DNA of 64,000 bases from Margaritispora aquatica (taxonomy: Eukaryota > Ascomycota > Leotiomycetes > Helotiales > Discinellaceae). Position 1 is the first letter of the stretch. The number at the start of each line of letters is the position of its first letter. The position numbers were made by a program, and so were the translations under genes. Shown piece after piece: positions 1 through 12,188 of the stretch. The notes under the pieces were generated by a model. The model made no database searches. It saw nothing but the letters and a program-made list of their open reading frames with translations, and was not told where the DNA came from. The stretch is taken from contig VJWN01000022.1 of NCBI GenBank assembly GCA_007644065.1, forward strand, positions 310,001-374,000. Direction: 5' to 3'.

Positions 1-1001
1 ATGATTTTCAGAATTTGCTTGATGGGAAGTGAGGTTGGGGTCTGCGTATGGAAGTGTTAACAGTTCATAAGAGAGAAAGCGAGATTTGGCAAAATCGCTA
101 GGCGTTTCAAGGATCTTATGGACATCTTTATATGACCTGTTGCATTTCGGTAGCTCATCTGCCTCGGATATTATGCATGAATGATCTGATCATGATATTT
201 TCTATCGTGTACCAGCCTGAAGGTGAGAATTTTAGAATACCGCTCCACTCACTGCGAGGTAAGAAATCTTATATAAGTTGATATACTAAAGAATTTTGAA
301 TAAATAAAGCGTAAGCTGGACGAGAATTATTCACAGATGACCTCGACCAATTTGTTGATGTTCTCACATGGGTCAATTTGCTTTTAACATTATCTCAAGA
401 GCGTCCCACGAAACGAAATCGAAGTTATTTATTAGAACAGCTATTTTCCCAAGCTAAGAAAACCTTTCTTACACATCCTCCCGTTTTGGAATCATTATTC
501 GTCTATGTGAACTTTTTCAACTCACTAATTCTAAAGAGATCGTATATTTCAAGGCGCTTGAGACACATACCAAGACCTCGCTTAGCTCTTTGGCAAGATT
601 GTTACAACGACATTTCTTCGTCATTCTTGTAAGTAACGGTTGTTGAGATTGAAACTAAGAATATAAAAGGGGGTTTTCTGCTTTAATACATTGACTATCA
701 ATCTCAACAACATCGTATAGGGAACAACAAGCTTTTCAATGCAACAGCGTAGGAAATAAAATCCCATCCAATGTCACGACATCACTGATACATCGAAGTT
801 GTATCAATACTAAAGCTCTGTAATTCTTGTCAAGGCTATCGAGATGCGAAGTAAACTACAAGACAATTCCCTGCCACGAACAATCCTATAACCTGCATAT
901 ATCCCAGCGATCGCTCCAGAAAACCACCTCAGTATCAAAGCGCCTTTGTCCACGAACACCAAGCAATTCAGCGCCAACGTAAAGACCACCCTGCACCATT
1001 T
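1..1001. other. Intergenic, no gene recognised
   Basis: Only short, unconvincing open frames are present and nothing resembles a known family. The stretch is moderately AT-rich and would be the 3' flank of the minus-strand gene that ends at 1002. Confidence 0.5.
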
Positions 1002-2042
1002 TCAACCCTTGATCCACTCTGAAAGAAAGTATCTCCAAAGAGCAGTCTCAAAGCTCTTCCTAGCTTTTGCCATGAAGCCCCTGACACAACCTTTCTTCTC
1101 GCGTTCTAGCTCCTTGGCAACCATCACCGAGCCTTTCTTCTCCATGCAAGCGATTTCGTCCATCCATGTGTATTGACTGTCGAAAAAAGCGCGCAGAAGA
1201 AAACCCATAACCCTCTCGCTGCTGTTGTATTGAGCTTCAACGGGAATAACGAGGCTGATATGCCACTTCAACATCTCTTCGCGAGTACAGCCGCAAAACT
1301 CATCTGCCACTTTCTCCCAATTCTTTGCCCTTTGTGTGTCAACCTTCTTGAATGCCGTCTCCATCTTCAACATGGTGTCGTTAATCAACTCCTTGCAGTC
1401 CGGGTTGAGAGGACCTTTACTGAAGAAAGCGGAGCGAAGGACTGGGGGAATCTTCTTCGCAGTGTAAAGATCGTTTTGCCTTGCCTCCTCGGGTGAAACT
1501 GGAGCGAGCTGTGTGTGTTGCATGAAATGACCGCCATGCGCTTTGAAGTCAACAGGCAAGCACTGATCTGGGCCTTCCTCGACGATGAATTTGGTAACCT
1601 TCATAAGTTGCGGGTCGAGCAGCATAGGATCTACCAATTCGTCGCCATCGTACGGACCCAGATCCTCCGGTGGGTCATATTCTGTGGTGCGCTCTGAAAA
1701 TCTGACTTGCTTGATCACGATTTCGTTTTGTAGCTTTGTCGGGGTCTTGCGGATGCGATTATGTGCGCTCTTCTTTGGACGAACCGTACGATTTGTCTTG
1801 AGCAGTGCTCGACGCGCCGATGCTGCAAAACCTGATCCTGATCTGTGTGCAACCTTTTTGGGAACGAATTTTCTGGGAACTTGACGCCACGAAAGAGACG
1901 AGGCTCTTGGGGGCCGTGGGTCTGGAAGCGCTCCAAGATTTGATGTTGGAAATCGAGGGGTTCGTGAAGGCAGAGCTTCGAAAGTTCGTGATTGAGGTCG
2001 GGGACTTGGAGGAGTTGGTGGACTTGCGGAAGGGTCCTCCAT
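1002..2042 (-). CDS. Uncharacterised fungal protein (346 aa), paralogue of the next gene
   Basis: A single-exon frame of 346 aa from the first ATG (protein start MEDPSASPP); the open frame extends 24 codons further upstream without an ATG. I recognise no named family. The N-terminal third is rich in Pro, Ser and Arg and looks disordered and basic. The middle carries an acidic stretch (EYDPPEDLGPYDGDE). The C-terminal ~110 residues look folded, with an FCGCTREEML motif, a downstream LLRAFFDSQ motif and a final ALWRYFL segment. The same three motifs occur in the same order in the neighbour at 2544-3052, so this C-terminal block is a conserved domain. The arrangement suggests local duplication with both copies on the same strand. 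There is no signal peptide or membrane segment. Function unknown. Confidence 0.7.
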   Translation of the reverse strand: MEDPSASPPTPPSPRPQSRTFEALPSRTPRFPTSNLGALPDPRPPRASSLSWRQVPRKFVPKKVAHRSGSGFAASARRALLKTNRTVRPKKSAHNRIRKTPTKLQNEIVIKQVRFSERTTEYDPPEDLGPYDGDELVDPMLLDPQLMKVTKFIVEEGPDQCLPVDFKAHGGHFMQHTQLAPVSPEEARQNDLYTAKKIPPVLRSAFFSKGPLNPDCKELINDTMLKMETAFKKVDTQRAKNWEKVADEFCGCTREEMLKWHISLVIPVEAQYNSSERVMGFLLRAFFDSQYTWMDEIACMEKKGSVMVAKELEREKKGCVRGFMAKARKSFETALWRYFLSEWIKG

Positions 2043-2543
2043 TATTTGAGACTTTGTTGTGCTTTGAAATTCTGGTGACTGTTCTGTGAAGAGGCGGACA
2101 GAGCTTGTCTGCAAAGTCTACAGAATTAGCGAAAGAAAAACCTGCTTGTGGTAAAATATATCGCGTCCATGTAGATCAGGTTTGAAGTTGAACTCTTGGA
2201 CGTAGCCAAATTTCTTGGTTCAATTGACAAGAAAAATCAACAATATTTGGAGCAAACGTTGACTTGAGGACAAAGGTGAATTTCTGTTCGATGGACACTT
2301 CAAGCTGTCTCGCAGTCCTGAGGGTGCACATATTATTTAATAATTCACATGATGACAAATTTCGATCAATTCATTGTGATTGTCTATTTACGAATTTCTT
2401 CTTATTTAGTGATTGATACAAATGACCCAGCTGAGTTAAGGCTATACAGGTGGCATCGCACAGTCCTTTCTCCCGGACTTTCATGTGCTGATGCATGTCT
2501 TTCTTCAGGAGAAATATTCATGTAAACCACTATAGTCCCAACC

Positions 2544-3052
2544 TCAAAAAAAATTATCGCTGTTACTGTCAAGGTTCACAGATAGATACCCTCTGGAATC
2601 CCTCCATAAAGTGAACGTGAAATCACGTTTCGCCTCCTTAAAGAACAGACCCAAGCTCTCTAGCCTCGCCTTCTCAAAAGCCTGAACTGCACTCAATTGT
2701 TATGAGCACGAAATCTGTGGAGCTCCAGTAATCCATGGATTTGCTTATCGAAGAAGGTGCGAAGTAAACATGACCTGAATTTCGAATCATACCGCATGTG
2801 TGGCCGCCACTGTTTCCGGTTGATAAGATTCCAGGCGTGTAACTCCTCCAATGTGCCCCCACAAAAGGAGTCTATCGGATTGGGCTCGTCGCATTTCAAT
2901 GGTTGTTTGATTATTCCGTTAGAAAGAACGTCTACCTTCGGGTCTTGAAGTGGCTGCGTATGTGGAGAATAAATTGAGAGATCGGGGAAGGTTGGTAGAA
3001 TCGATTGTTGTGAAGATAGGATTGGCATTGCTGTATGTGTATTGTCATCCAT
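2544..3052 (-). pseudogene. Frameshifted paralogue of the 1002-2042 gene
   Basis: From the ATG at 3052 (MDDNTHTAM) a frame reads into FCGGTLEELHAW and LLRTFFDKQ, matching FCGCTREEMLKW and LLRAFFDSQ of the downstream gene. It stops at about 2693, just where the paralogue continues. In another frame, starting within a few bases, the homology resumes (FEKARLESLGLFFKEAK, then FTLWR, against the neighbour's FMAKARKSFETALWR) and runs to a stop at 2544. The two halves are therefore separated by a one-base frame change at about 2690-2700. The region is too short for an intron, so this is a young pseudogene or a local sequence error. The N-terminus is much shorter than in the neighbour. Confidence 0.65.
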
Positions 3053-3995
3053 GGTGAAGGTAGTGATGTTCGCTGGATCTTGTTGATCATTCGTGATTTT
3101 AGGAAGATCCGAGATACAGGTTAGCGCGTGAGGTTGGTAGCGCGACTTTTCTTCGCAGAATTGGTTGGGTAGCTGGAACTGCAGGCAGAAGGGGAGAATA
3201 CACGTTACCTCGCTTGTGAGGGTGACAATCCTTTGCGGGGAGAAAAAGGAAAGAGGCATAAGGACAGCCGTACTGTCGCATGTTATCAAGAATTACAGTT
3301 TTACACAGAGCTGCATCTATCGTATGATGGTAGTTGCATGGATGATCACACTCAACCGGAAGCAAAAGAAAGACCAAAACAATTTACAATGCCACGTAAC
3401 AATCAAATGTCTTTGGTTTCAGCAGATCTCCCTATCTTCTAGCAGCATGGAATTGATGTTAATAAGTTCAATATTCACTAACATTGTAGTATAGTACTTA
3501 ACCAGGATATATGGTGTCTCATGCGTTCTTGGGAAACTAGCTGGACTGCATCCTCCTTACCGCTTTTGTTTACTTTGGTACATATGCGAGACGTCAAATC
3601 CCTGTCTAAAACCGAAAAACATGCAACCAAAACAGTAACCCTTCCTACCCCTTTTCGTAACCAAGTTAAACTTGAACTTTGTTCATTGTAACTTCACACA
3701 GAAACCAATAGACTTTTTGCTCTATTGTTTGTTTATGACTAAAATATGATTTATTCTTACCAGTAGATAAGATAACGCTTGTCCCGAAAAGGTAAAGTAT
3801 ACTGTCTTTTGAGACGAGGATTACGGACGAGCTCAACTCTCCCACATTAAAGATACTGCTATTGAGGAAGTGTTATCGACTAACTTAGGTTTTCAGTAGA
3901 TCTTAGTCACATTTTCTCAATAGCAGATGAATTTATAGCTTCTTTATCTGTGCTTAGCTCCAAGGAGAGAAGTGGTGCAAGAAAATGTTTGCTTT
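3053..3995. other. Intergenic spacer
   Basis: No supported gene. This is the 5' flank of the frameshifted paralogue and the 3' flank of the NO VEIN-like relic. Overlapping short frames near 3100-3490 have no recognisable content. Confidence 0.5.
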
Positions 3996-6900
3996 CACCA
4001 TTGCACCGGCTTCACTGTCCATGTATATTCTTCAAATTCCAAAGTCCTCCCCCGGTGAGTTTCAGGGTCGACATATATCTGCATATTCATACTTTCTCTT
4101 CCAAGATTAAAAACTCTGAAAATGACATAGATCTTCTCAGAAACCTGCCCTTCTACCAGTGTCCAGCTTTGCATCTTTGTGAGTTACCAATGATCCGTAA
4201 GTGCAATCAATGGAAGCGTTAACTTACCAAACGGAAATGATTCCTACTGATGTAAAAACGATCATCGAAGTTGCCGCAGGTTGTCTTGACCTCGATCAGG
4301 TAATCTGGAGCGGCTCCAGCCCAGACATTCTCATCCAAATAGCCTGCATTGATAAGGTGTCTGGTGAACATGCTATGAGTATCCCCATATAGAAGGTCAG
4401 ATTCCTCGTAACGGCCCGGCCATGCTCCCATAGCTCTATATTCGGGATGGACCTGGACTTTACTCCGGATCGTGCTTGTCCAGTTATGCGGACCAAACGA
4501 TGAGAGCCCCAAACTTTTGAGTCATTCATATACCTGTGATACAGCACTGTAAGATTCTTGTGCAAATTTTTGGATTCAGGCTGCTTTCGAAGAGTTCCCC
4601 TGCCGCTCCAACCTTGAATTCATGATTCATTTGTCCCTGTGATCGGATGCCGAACGCGGCATTATGATCAAAGTCTGGAAAAAATTCGCCGTCAATTGGA
4701 CCTACTAGAGCATTCCGCTGTGGTATAGTGGCCCGGCGAGCGATGCGTATCACATTGTCTAGAAGCGCTAACCACGCATTAGGAGTAAGAACCTCATTCT
4801 CTTCGGGATGCGCTCGACTAGGGCTTCTTGGGCAACTACTTGATGATGCAATGTTCGCACATCGTCTTCTCCCAAAATGCCTGAAGATGCAGTAGCTGGG
4901 TTCTGAAGTAGCCTTGGCCCTCCTTGAGAAGGACTCACCCCTTCCCCGATATCAACTTCTTGTTCAATAATAACTTCAAGCCTTCGTGAGGGAGGCTCAA
5001 TACCTAGCACCATCCCAATTCCTCCCTGCTCTAAGAGTTCATTTATAACTACGATGCTGGAATTGAGGACGTGGCTAATACTCTCCCCAGCCAACTCTGT
5101 GATTTTGAACAATTTTGTCAAAGCGTGTGGGAGTTCCCTCATATAGCAGACTTCCCTGAGGTCTTTGTTCCGGGGAACGAATATCTGCCAGCTGCCTTCT
5201 TGTTCTTGGATATGCACGTGCCCAGTATTTTGACTTATTGGCCCTATGACATCCCCGTCTTCGTATTGAATTTGGTACTTTGTTGATATCTCGTCAGTTT
5301 TCAGGACTGTGGTCGCTAAAAGCCGGTTGTAGAGTAGTTGAGGGCTTCCATGAACAAGTGAACTTCGATTGGAAACGGCACAGCTGCAGTCTTTTGTTAG
5401 TATTCTGACCCTGTTATAATTTTCCAACTTACCGGAGGAGATAGTAAGCCCTGTCGTTAAGCTCCTGTGTCAATTCCACATTCAAGATCCCGTCGTCGCT
5501 ACTGGCAGTTTCTTCTGTACAAGCACACGGCAAAAACTTTTTGGTTAAGTCTAGAGCCTGCAAAAAGGGATCTAACTGCCTCACTTCTTCCAGAGAGAAG
5601 TCCAAGAACCCAACATGGTCTCTAAAGATATCTGCCAGCGTCGTTCGATCAACCACGTTGAAATCACTCCCACAGTTTTGAAGTGACAGCTCAACCGATC
5701 CATGTCTTACTTTTCTCACAGGAAGTATTCTGAAAGGCAACAGAGGGATTAGGTCACGTTTTTCCGGGTTCATTGCGCTTATTGCCCATATAATCTCCTT
5801 GACAGCGGTTATTGAGGGCTGTCCCAGCACTAGAGAGCAGAGTCCTTGCACCAGCGTCTCCAAGACAGCCGGAGATATTCGCAAACCATCTCGGAAGAAG
5901 TCTCTTAAGTCAACTGGATACAAAGGACCCAGGATGGTCTTGCCTGTAATTGACACAGGACTGGTCCAAAGACACTGAGAAGGTGGGAACCACGCAGGCC
6001 CAGACGGATCATAAATCAAACTCTCATTCTCGAAGGTATTTCTGAAATTTGTAGATTAGAATTTGCTTAGGAACTTGATATGGACAGACTTACAGAAGGA
6101 TGCCCCAATCTTGATCGTTTATCCTGCTCTTGCTTTCCCAGATCAGCGTATATAACCGTTTGATTTTTTCATATATGTCAGGCGGCGCCGTCTGGCTTCT
6201 CCTGAATTTCAAGAGCATATCTCGGTAATCACACCATTTCGCATTTTTAATGCCTAGAATGACCTGGAAAAGGCGCTTCACTTTGCGGTTACTTTGATAT
6301 GAAGGGACCACAGCCAATGGTGTCTTGTCTAGGATATTTTCAGGGCCTCTCCATATAGAACTTTGGGTATCAAGCCAACTAGCTACTGTGGATTCTGATT
6401 GAAGTGCCTGTGGATGTAGTATTAGGCTGTCTCGGTCGAACATTTTCCTGGGATTGGCATATTAGATGTCAATTTCTTTTGGCAAACGGAAATCACTTAC
6501 ACTATAAAGGCCCTGTTTATCTCGCTATAGTGGTCTGCAATCAATTCGTATGTTTTGAGGATGCCATTTCTAGTGTTGCGGTTCCAAGGCTGATTCATTT
6601 GGGTTTGTGTTGTTGTAAAACTCTTATGTAAAATCCAACATCGGCTTCAAATTTGTCACCAAATCCTGCAAGGAACCTCCAACTTTCGAATAGTCTATCA
6701 TCTTCAGAAAGACCAGGAACGGCAAGGAACGGAAAACTTGGAGAGATTCCGAGTTCCTCAGCTTCTTGAGTCAAGCTCTGCAAGGGAAAGTAAGTATTCG
6801 AGAGTACTACAAGCGAGCCATCCTGGCAGGTGACTTCTGCTTCGGATATCTCCTCCTCTATACGATCGCTAATCTCTCTCCTGTAATTTACCCAATGTAT

Positions 6901-8060
6901 CTCCAAGAGCTTGACAATATTTGCGGGCCGATATTGAAGGATATGCCGAAACTCAGGAGATAATGATTCCGTATCATGCTTTAGCCGGGGTATGCGACGT
7001 AGTCAGGCATTTTCGAGCCAAGTCAACCACGGTAAGTCGTGTCTTCGAACAGATTGAGGGAACAGATCCATGTATTCGCGATGAATATATGTCGCTGGGC
7101 ATTCAGGCTCAAGTCGTCCGGGATTTCTGAGGTCCGGCGCTGCTTTTAAGAGCCCCTGTGGACTATATTCATCGTTGGAAGGCATATACATAAGACTATG
7201 CTGACATATGACCTTTTCTAATCGAGTATCGAAGAGCCAGAGCCATTCGAATTTGCCAGCCTCGATATTCGGAGAATGCCAATAAAGGTACTTGAATTGT
7301 GCTTTCGACGCATCCAAATCGGGTTCTCCATCGAGTTGCATATAGAAATCCCATATTCGATCAACATCTCTCGCGGGGGAAAGGTTAGTCACCCCGAGGC
7401 GTCTAAACAAATCTTTCCGTGGGGTGGTCCTGGCCGCTTCGCGATGAATTGTCGTCACCAAGTCTGCAGGCATGGGAGGTCCACCCAGAGAGGGGAAATA
7501 TATATCTTCGGTTGATGCTCTCACCCAGCGTCCATCGCTAAGTGGGATGAGAGCTAACTGGTCTTTTATCGTTCTTCCGACTGCCGGGGATTGTTCCAAA
7601 ATGGATATGATGAGATCAGCTACAATAATATGCCAGGCGCTATCGGTTGCAGCATCCCTCATTATTGAGCTAGGGCTATACAAATCTTGTTTTATTCTGT
7701 GGAACATATGGATGTCTTCAATCTCTGGTATCAGGAAAGCCCGTTTGAGTACATCGAGATCATTTTTCTGATATTGAAGGGAGATGTATTTCCTGTTTTT
7801 TCCAGGTCGGTCTGGAAATAATGGCTCCCCGCTTAGGTCTAGGAAAATGGGGGGAAGTGTTCGCAAGTCTGCTGGCTTGCTGAGTCGTCCGTCTGGGTAG
7901 CGGCGACTAGGATCATGAGAATAAAGAACAGGTTGCTGTTTCAGCAGGTCGATTATCTTAGATGTGAGATTCTTCCACAATGTATTCATGTCAAACGCTC
8001 AGCGTCAGCATAGAGATCTGCAATCCACCACCCTATCATTCTTATCAAATCTGCCAGCTG
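3996..8060 (-). pseudogene. 5'-truncated, decayed NO VEIN/sacsin-like (DUF3883) gene
   Basis: The exons join into the C-terminal two thirds of the large fungal proteins with a histidine-kinase-like (GHKL) ATPase domain, related to plant NO VEIN and sacsin. The C-terminal DUF3883 nuclease-like domain is visible as FGPHNWTSTIRSKV, then YLIEVKTTCGNFDDRFYISR, then VIFRVFNLGRESMNM and a stop at 3996. Four introns keep canonical splice sites: 6448-6500, 6042-6093, 5384-5432 and 4175-4227. Lesions: a frame break at 7986-7989 (family-like text GWWIADLYADAERL lies upstream in another frame), an in-frame TGA at 7003-7005, frame breaks near 6600 and 4800, and a TGA at 4522-4524. The N-terminal ATPase domain is absent; nothing family-like is seen upstream of about 8060. 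A fifth intron, near 4525-4600, seems to have lost its donor. Family assignment rests on remembered conserved motifs. Confidence 0.75.
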
Positions 8061-8804
8061 CCTCTAGGCGCTGTGTTCTATGCAAGTAGGTGAGGGAATG
8101 TTCGGGATTTGAGAGTTTACAAGTTGTCAGCGGCTCTCTGTTGGTGTTTGGTGTCCCTGTAGAACCAAGGGGGATATCAAAACCGGTACATAATTGTCGG
8201 GTCCTAAAGCTTACAGTTAGGGATGTCAGAATAATTAAATTGGTGTTATTAAAATAATAATTATCAAGATTTACCCCCAAAAATCGTAATAATTGATAGC
8301 AATTACAATAGCCAATAGGAAGCCTTGGTTTGTAATTATTATGGGGTTAAGAGTACCGAGCCTACACTACACGACAGAAAAAAAGGGGCACCCAACCTTT
8401 GGCTTTGCACACGCGATAATTTTCAAACAATGATAACGAAGACCAAGCAAACCGCTGAAAAATAAAGATATTTACAACAGCTATACTTTTAATCGTCACA
8501 ATCTTTTCAAGTTTCCTGGTTATTGCCTAGCTCTGTCAGTTGGCTGAATTGCCCCTCTGTCAAGATTGGCCTGTTTTTTACAATGAAAGCGAATCTGAAG
8601 AAATGTCATCTGAGACTTCCGAGAAAGCTAATAATAATTTTCGCTTGCTGCAAATACCTAGCCGAGCAACCCGCGCAAAGAAATGACGTTGCCCGTGAGA
8701 AGTGTCTCGCCGCAATAAAATGCTCAGCGGCATTTCTTCCAGCTCCAAAATCAAAATCAAGTCCCTTGAACCTCTGCCTTGGACCCTGTTAGCCAGTCAC
8801 CATT
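8061..8804. other. AT-rich spacer, likely truncation edge of the relic
   Basis: The stretch 8220-8350 is strongly AT-rich (many TAATAATT-type runs). It may mark the insertion or deletion that removed the 5' end of the NO VEIN-like gene. No gene was recognised. Confidence 0.4.
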
Positions 8805-9857
8805 CTACCATGCGAGCAAGTTGGCGCAATCATGGTCATCAGTCCACTTTCCATCCTCTGACCGTTCCTTGAATCGAGCTGCTCCCCAACCTTTGATTCC
8901 CTCCTTCATCCAGGAGAACAGACCCTCCTTGTTGGACGGATGTTTGTTCCAGATAAATTGAATGAAAAGGCCAGCGATATCGACCCAGAGTCTGTCTGAG
9001 AATAGATTGAAGTATTTCTTGACATCTTCCGGTGCTCCTCTGTTTGGCTGCAAGACAACAATCTTCTCAAAGCATTGCAAACCCTTTATCTGGATTCGAG
9101 AATCAAGTTCGGTGTTTGCCAAACTTCTAAGGGCCTTCTTTCCAAAGAGTTCTGGATCCTTTGAGATGGTATCAGACTCGGTGCTGAGAGTTGGGTCTAG
9201 GATCAGGAGTGGCAGCTTTTGTTGAAATATCAACTCATTTCCAGTAGCAGGGAACCAGAAGTCGTAGTTACAGCACAGTGCCTTGACCTCCAAGCCTCCT
9301 CGCATCAAAATTGCATCGATATTAAGATTGATGTAGAACGCATCCTCGCAGTAGCCCTCGGGAATAAGCTCGTAAGCCCTCAAGCCAACTTCTCTAGCCT
9401 CTCGGCAAACATGCAACATAGCTGGTACCGGGTCCTTGACAACGAGGTTCTTGCTGGGATCAAATCTGCCAACGCCATAGATAGTTGTAACTTTCAGGTG
9501 CTGGATACGAATGACACGAGCGACTTTTGAGGCTTCCTTCCAGATCATGGTTTTGATTTCGAGTGGGAGCTTCGGGAAGACCGTAAAGATTCTTTCTCCG
9601 TGTTCAACGATCTCATAGAAGTATGCAGTAGCTGGACGAAGGCCAGACTTGGCTCCGGGCTTGTATTGAGGTCGAGCATTTCGTTGTGTTCGAGCAATGG
9701 ACATGGGTCTGAGAGTAGTGGTTGGCTGAGTTGTAGAAGCTTCTTGAGAGATGGAAAGATCTTGCAGTGCGAGATCGGTTGGAGGAGCTAGAGCTACCGA
9801 GTCGTCGTGAGCTTGAGATCGAAGGGTAAGCTTAAGCTTAATCTTTGAAATAGCCAT
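8805..9857 (-). CDS. 2EXR domain-containing protein (350 aa), intact
   Basis: A single-exon gene; the first ATG gives MAISKIKLKLTLRSQ. The 2EXR domain (a fungal domain of unknown function) begins at about residue 95 with FTVFPKLPLEIKTMIWKEA and includes the usual later element LHVCREAREVGLRAYE. The first ~90 residues are polar and low in complexity. The C-terminal half (DIAGLFIQFIWNKHPS, GWGAARFKERSED) is typical of full-length family members. There is no signal peptide or membrane segment. It is one of only two undamaged 2EXR genes among about eight loci in the window; the other is at 52710. Role unknown; such families often vary between strains. Confidence 0.85.
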   Translation of the reverse strand: MAISKIKLKLTLRSQAHDDSVALAPPTDLALQDLSISQEASTTQPTTTLRPMSIARTQRNARPQYKPGAKSGLRPATAYFYEIVEHGERIFTVFPKLPLEIKTMIWKEASKVARVIRIQHLKVTTIYGVGRFDPSKNLVVKDPVPAMLHVCREAREVGLRAYELIPEGYCEDAFYINLNIDAILMRGGLEVKALCCNYDFWFPATGNELIFQQKLPLLILDPTLSTESDTISKDPELFGKKALRSLANTELDSRIQIKGLQCFEKIVVLQPNRGAPEDVKKYFNLFSDRLWVDIAGLFIQFIWNKHPSNKEGLFSWMKEGIKGWGAARFKERSEDGKWTDDHDCANLLAW

Positions 9858-12188
9858 GATGGAGTCGATCTGTAGCAATCTAGTTGGAAGCTCAACGGTC
9901 AAACACCTTCAACTAATCAGTACTGCAATGAATCAAATTGAGACCTGGATAAAGAGAGAGCTTACCTTCCGAGAGAGGTTCTGAGTTAGATCCTTGATCT
10001 CTGATTTGAAGTGTGACGTTGATTGATACAGTGGCTCAGTTGAGAGCGACTGTAACAGCTATGTGATGTGCCTAGATGATGTGACTGCGCTGATATAGCT
10101 GTAGCAGGACTTCGAGATCGAGTTCCTCGATGTTGTTTGCGTTCCGAGGCTTTCTTGAAAGAAGTTTGAAGGTGAAGGTGCAAGCTGAAGTTGTTAGCTG
10201 AATGGAGATGAGTATCGTGCGACTTCTTGAGACTCTCGTAAGTATGATGCGGTTTCATTCCACAATTCGATGATGATTATTAACTCTGAACATATTTAAA
10301 GTATTTGGGGACGGGCAGGAGTAAAATAAGCGAGATTTCTATGTCAATAAACTACTCCACGACTCAGCGACTCGAAGCAATGACGTATGGTGTACATATG
10401 TACAAAATGTATTGCAAAGGATTGATCCCTAGAATTTTTCGTGCCTTAACCATGTGAATTATTTGCACTTGCTTTTGAAGGCTCGCTAATGCAATATATC
10501 ATATCTTGCTTTGAAAACGACCCCTGGATTCTTCACACGAATACTACAAATAGGTTCTATATTACTAATTTTATATGGCCTGCACAACATCAGGTATTGA
10601 ACAGAATGGTGCCTCAAATGGCTGGACGATTTGATATTACATCGAAGAAGCTCAAAATGCGTTGTTGTATGTTTTTCTGTTCTAAGGAGCTACTAGGGAA
10701 CCGTCTTCGCTTACACGCTCGCTTAATTTTGAATAGCTCCATCTGCTAGGAACTCCTTGGTCTATTGTGATCCACGCTTCTCATCTCAAGGCTACCTTCT
10801 TCATCCAGCTTGTTAACTCCCAATTCCTCTCTGTCAACGTTCCTCGTTACGCTCCTTGCGGAACAACACCGCACCATCCCAAAGCAGCATATTGACAAGT
10901 GCCACCACACGGTAGCTCGCATCCTGCTTAGATTCGTTGTAGTGGTCCAGTAATCAGGCCTTACCACTCCTTCCTTGATGAATATCTTACCAAACACGCC
11001 TGTTTGTGCAGCCCATAGTATTACTAACACCCAACCCCAAAGATAACACAGAACTCTCTTAACAGTGACAAAGCAATGCAGTATGCATGTTATAAGCGAA
11101 AGAGCTGCAGCGGCTTCTCCAAAAATCTAAGCGCTTTGTGCCTCTGTGGTTATGGATGAGGCGAATTCCATAGAGAATGGCGAAGATGAGAGAAAATAGG
11201 GCCTGGAGGGCTCCTAGAGTGATGCGAACGTGCACAATAGGAAATTTCAGACGCTTCCCAGTACTGGTTTTTCATTGCCCTTCGTGATTCTGTTGAAATT
11301 CTTCTGGTTACGAAGCACCAAGAAGTGTTAGCGGACATATCGAGCTTATGGGCAGAAACGGACGTAACGAAACCTAACTGCTTTCAATCGGGATTCCTTA
11401 AAGAGTGGTGAGTTTCTGAAATATTGTTAGCATTTGGGGGAAATTTTTCGAGAGGAAAAGGATATGCATGGCTCATAAGGAAATGTCACATAGTCTTTTC
11501 GCAAATCTTAGCCACGTCTAGCACTATCCCGCCTCCACAAATTCCGGACCCATAAAATCTGACAATGTATATCATCGCATCTCGTAGAAGAATTCCTCAT
11601 TTGGCTTTAGGTCCTCTAGCCAAGTTCAGCCAAGAATAATCGACACGATGCTGACAAGGACTTCTCGGCTATCAAATACCAGTTTCGGGATTAGGGCATT
11701 GGTTTGGAGGCTTCGATTAAACACAAGTAACCAAGTTAGGTGCAAAATTCTGTACTTTCAGAGAATTTTCGGGCTTTGGCGAACTACGTACAGGCTGTTA
11801 ATTTGATAAGTTTCGTTTAACACTTCAAGAGATTGCCTTAAGCTTATATATTTTGGACCTAGAATTTTGCAGACATCGACTCAAATGTTTGAACAATACT
11901 CTCATTATAGCCAAGCTCCTAAAATTCGATTTTACAGTAAACATAGCCTGAGTGCACAAACCTTTGCGCCTAGTTTCGTTAGGTAGCTCATTTATTTTGG
12001 TTTTGGAACTATATTCAACAGCTACTGGCGGTAGATTATTCCTTGTCGTCTAGAATCGTATGTTTGATATATCGTGTATCAAGTTTGAGTTAGCTTATCT
12101 AATACAAAGAGAAGTTGCAACACCTATTCCACTATGAATCAAGTCTCACTAGCTGAACAGATTGACTGATGTGAAGGCAATAATCCTG
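9858..12188. other. Long spacer, no intact gene
   Basis: A 2.3-kb stretch with no supported gene. The first ~400 bases are the promoter side of the 2EXR gene. The last ~200 bases, upstream of the glucosyltransferase relic at 12189, could hold more decayed exon sequence (a phrase FILVLEL near 11990 vaguely recalls its beta strand), but I cannot support that. Confidence 0.45.

Noticed and set aside
8220..8350. A second MITE at the truncated end of the NO VEIN-like relic
   Set aside because: AT-rich with partial inverted similarity, but no clean terminal repeats or target duplication could be found.
9986..10258. 90-codon minus-strand ORF upstream of the 2EXR gene
   Set aside because: His/Ser/Arg-rich text without motifs, in the position of the 5' UTR or promoter.
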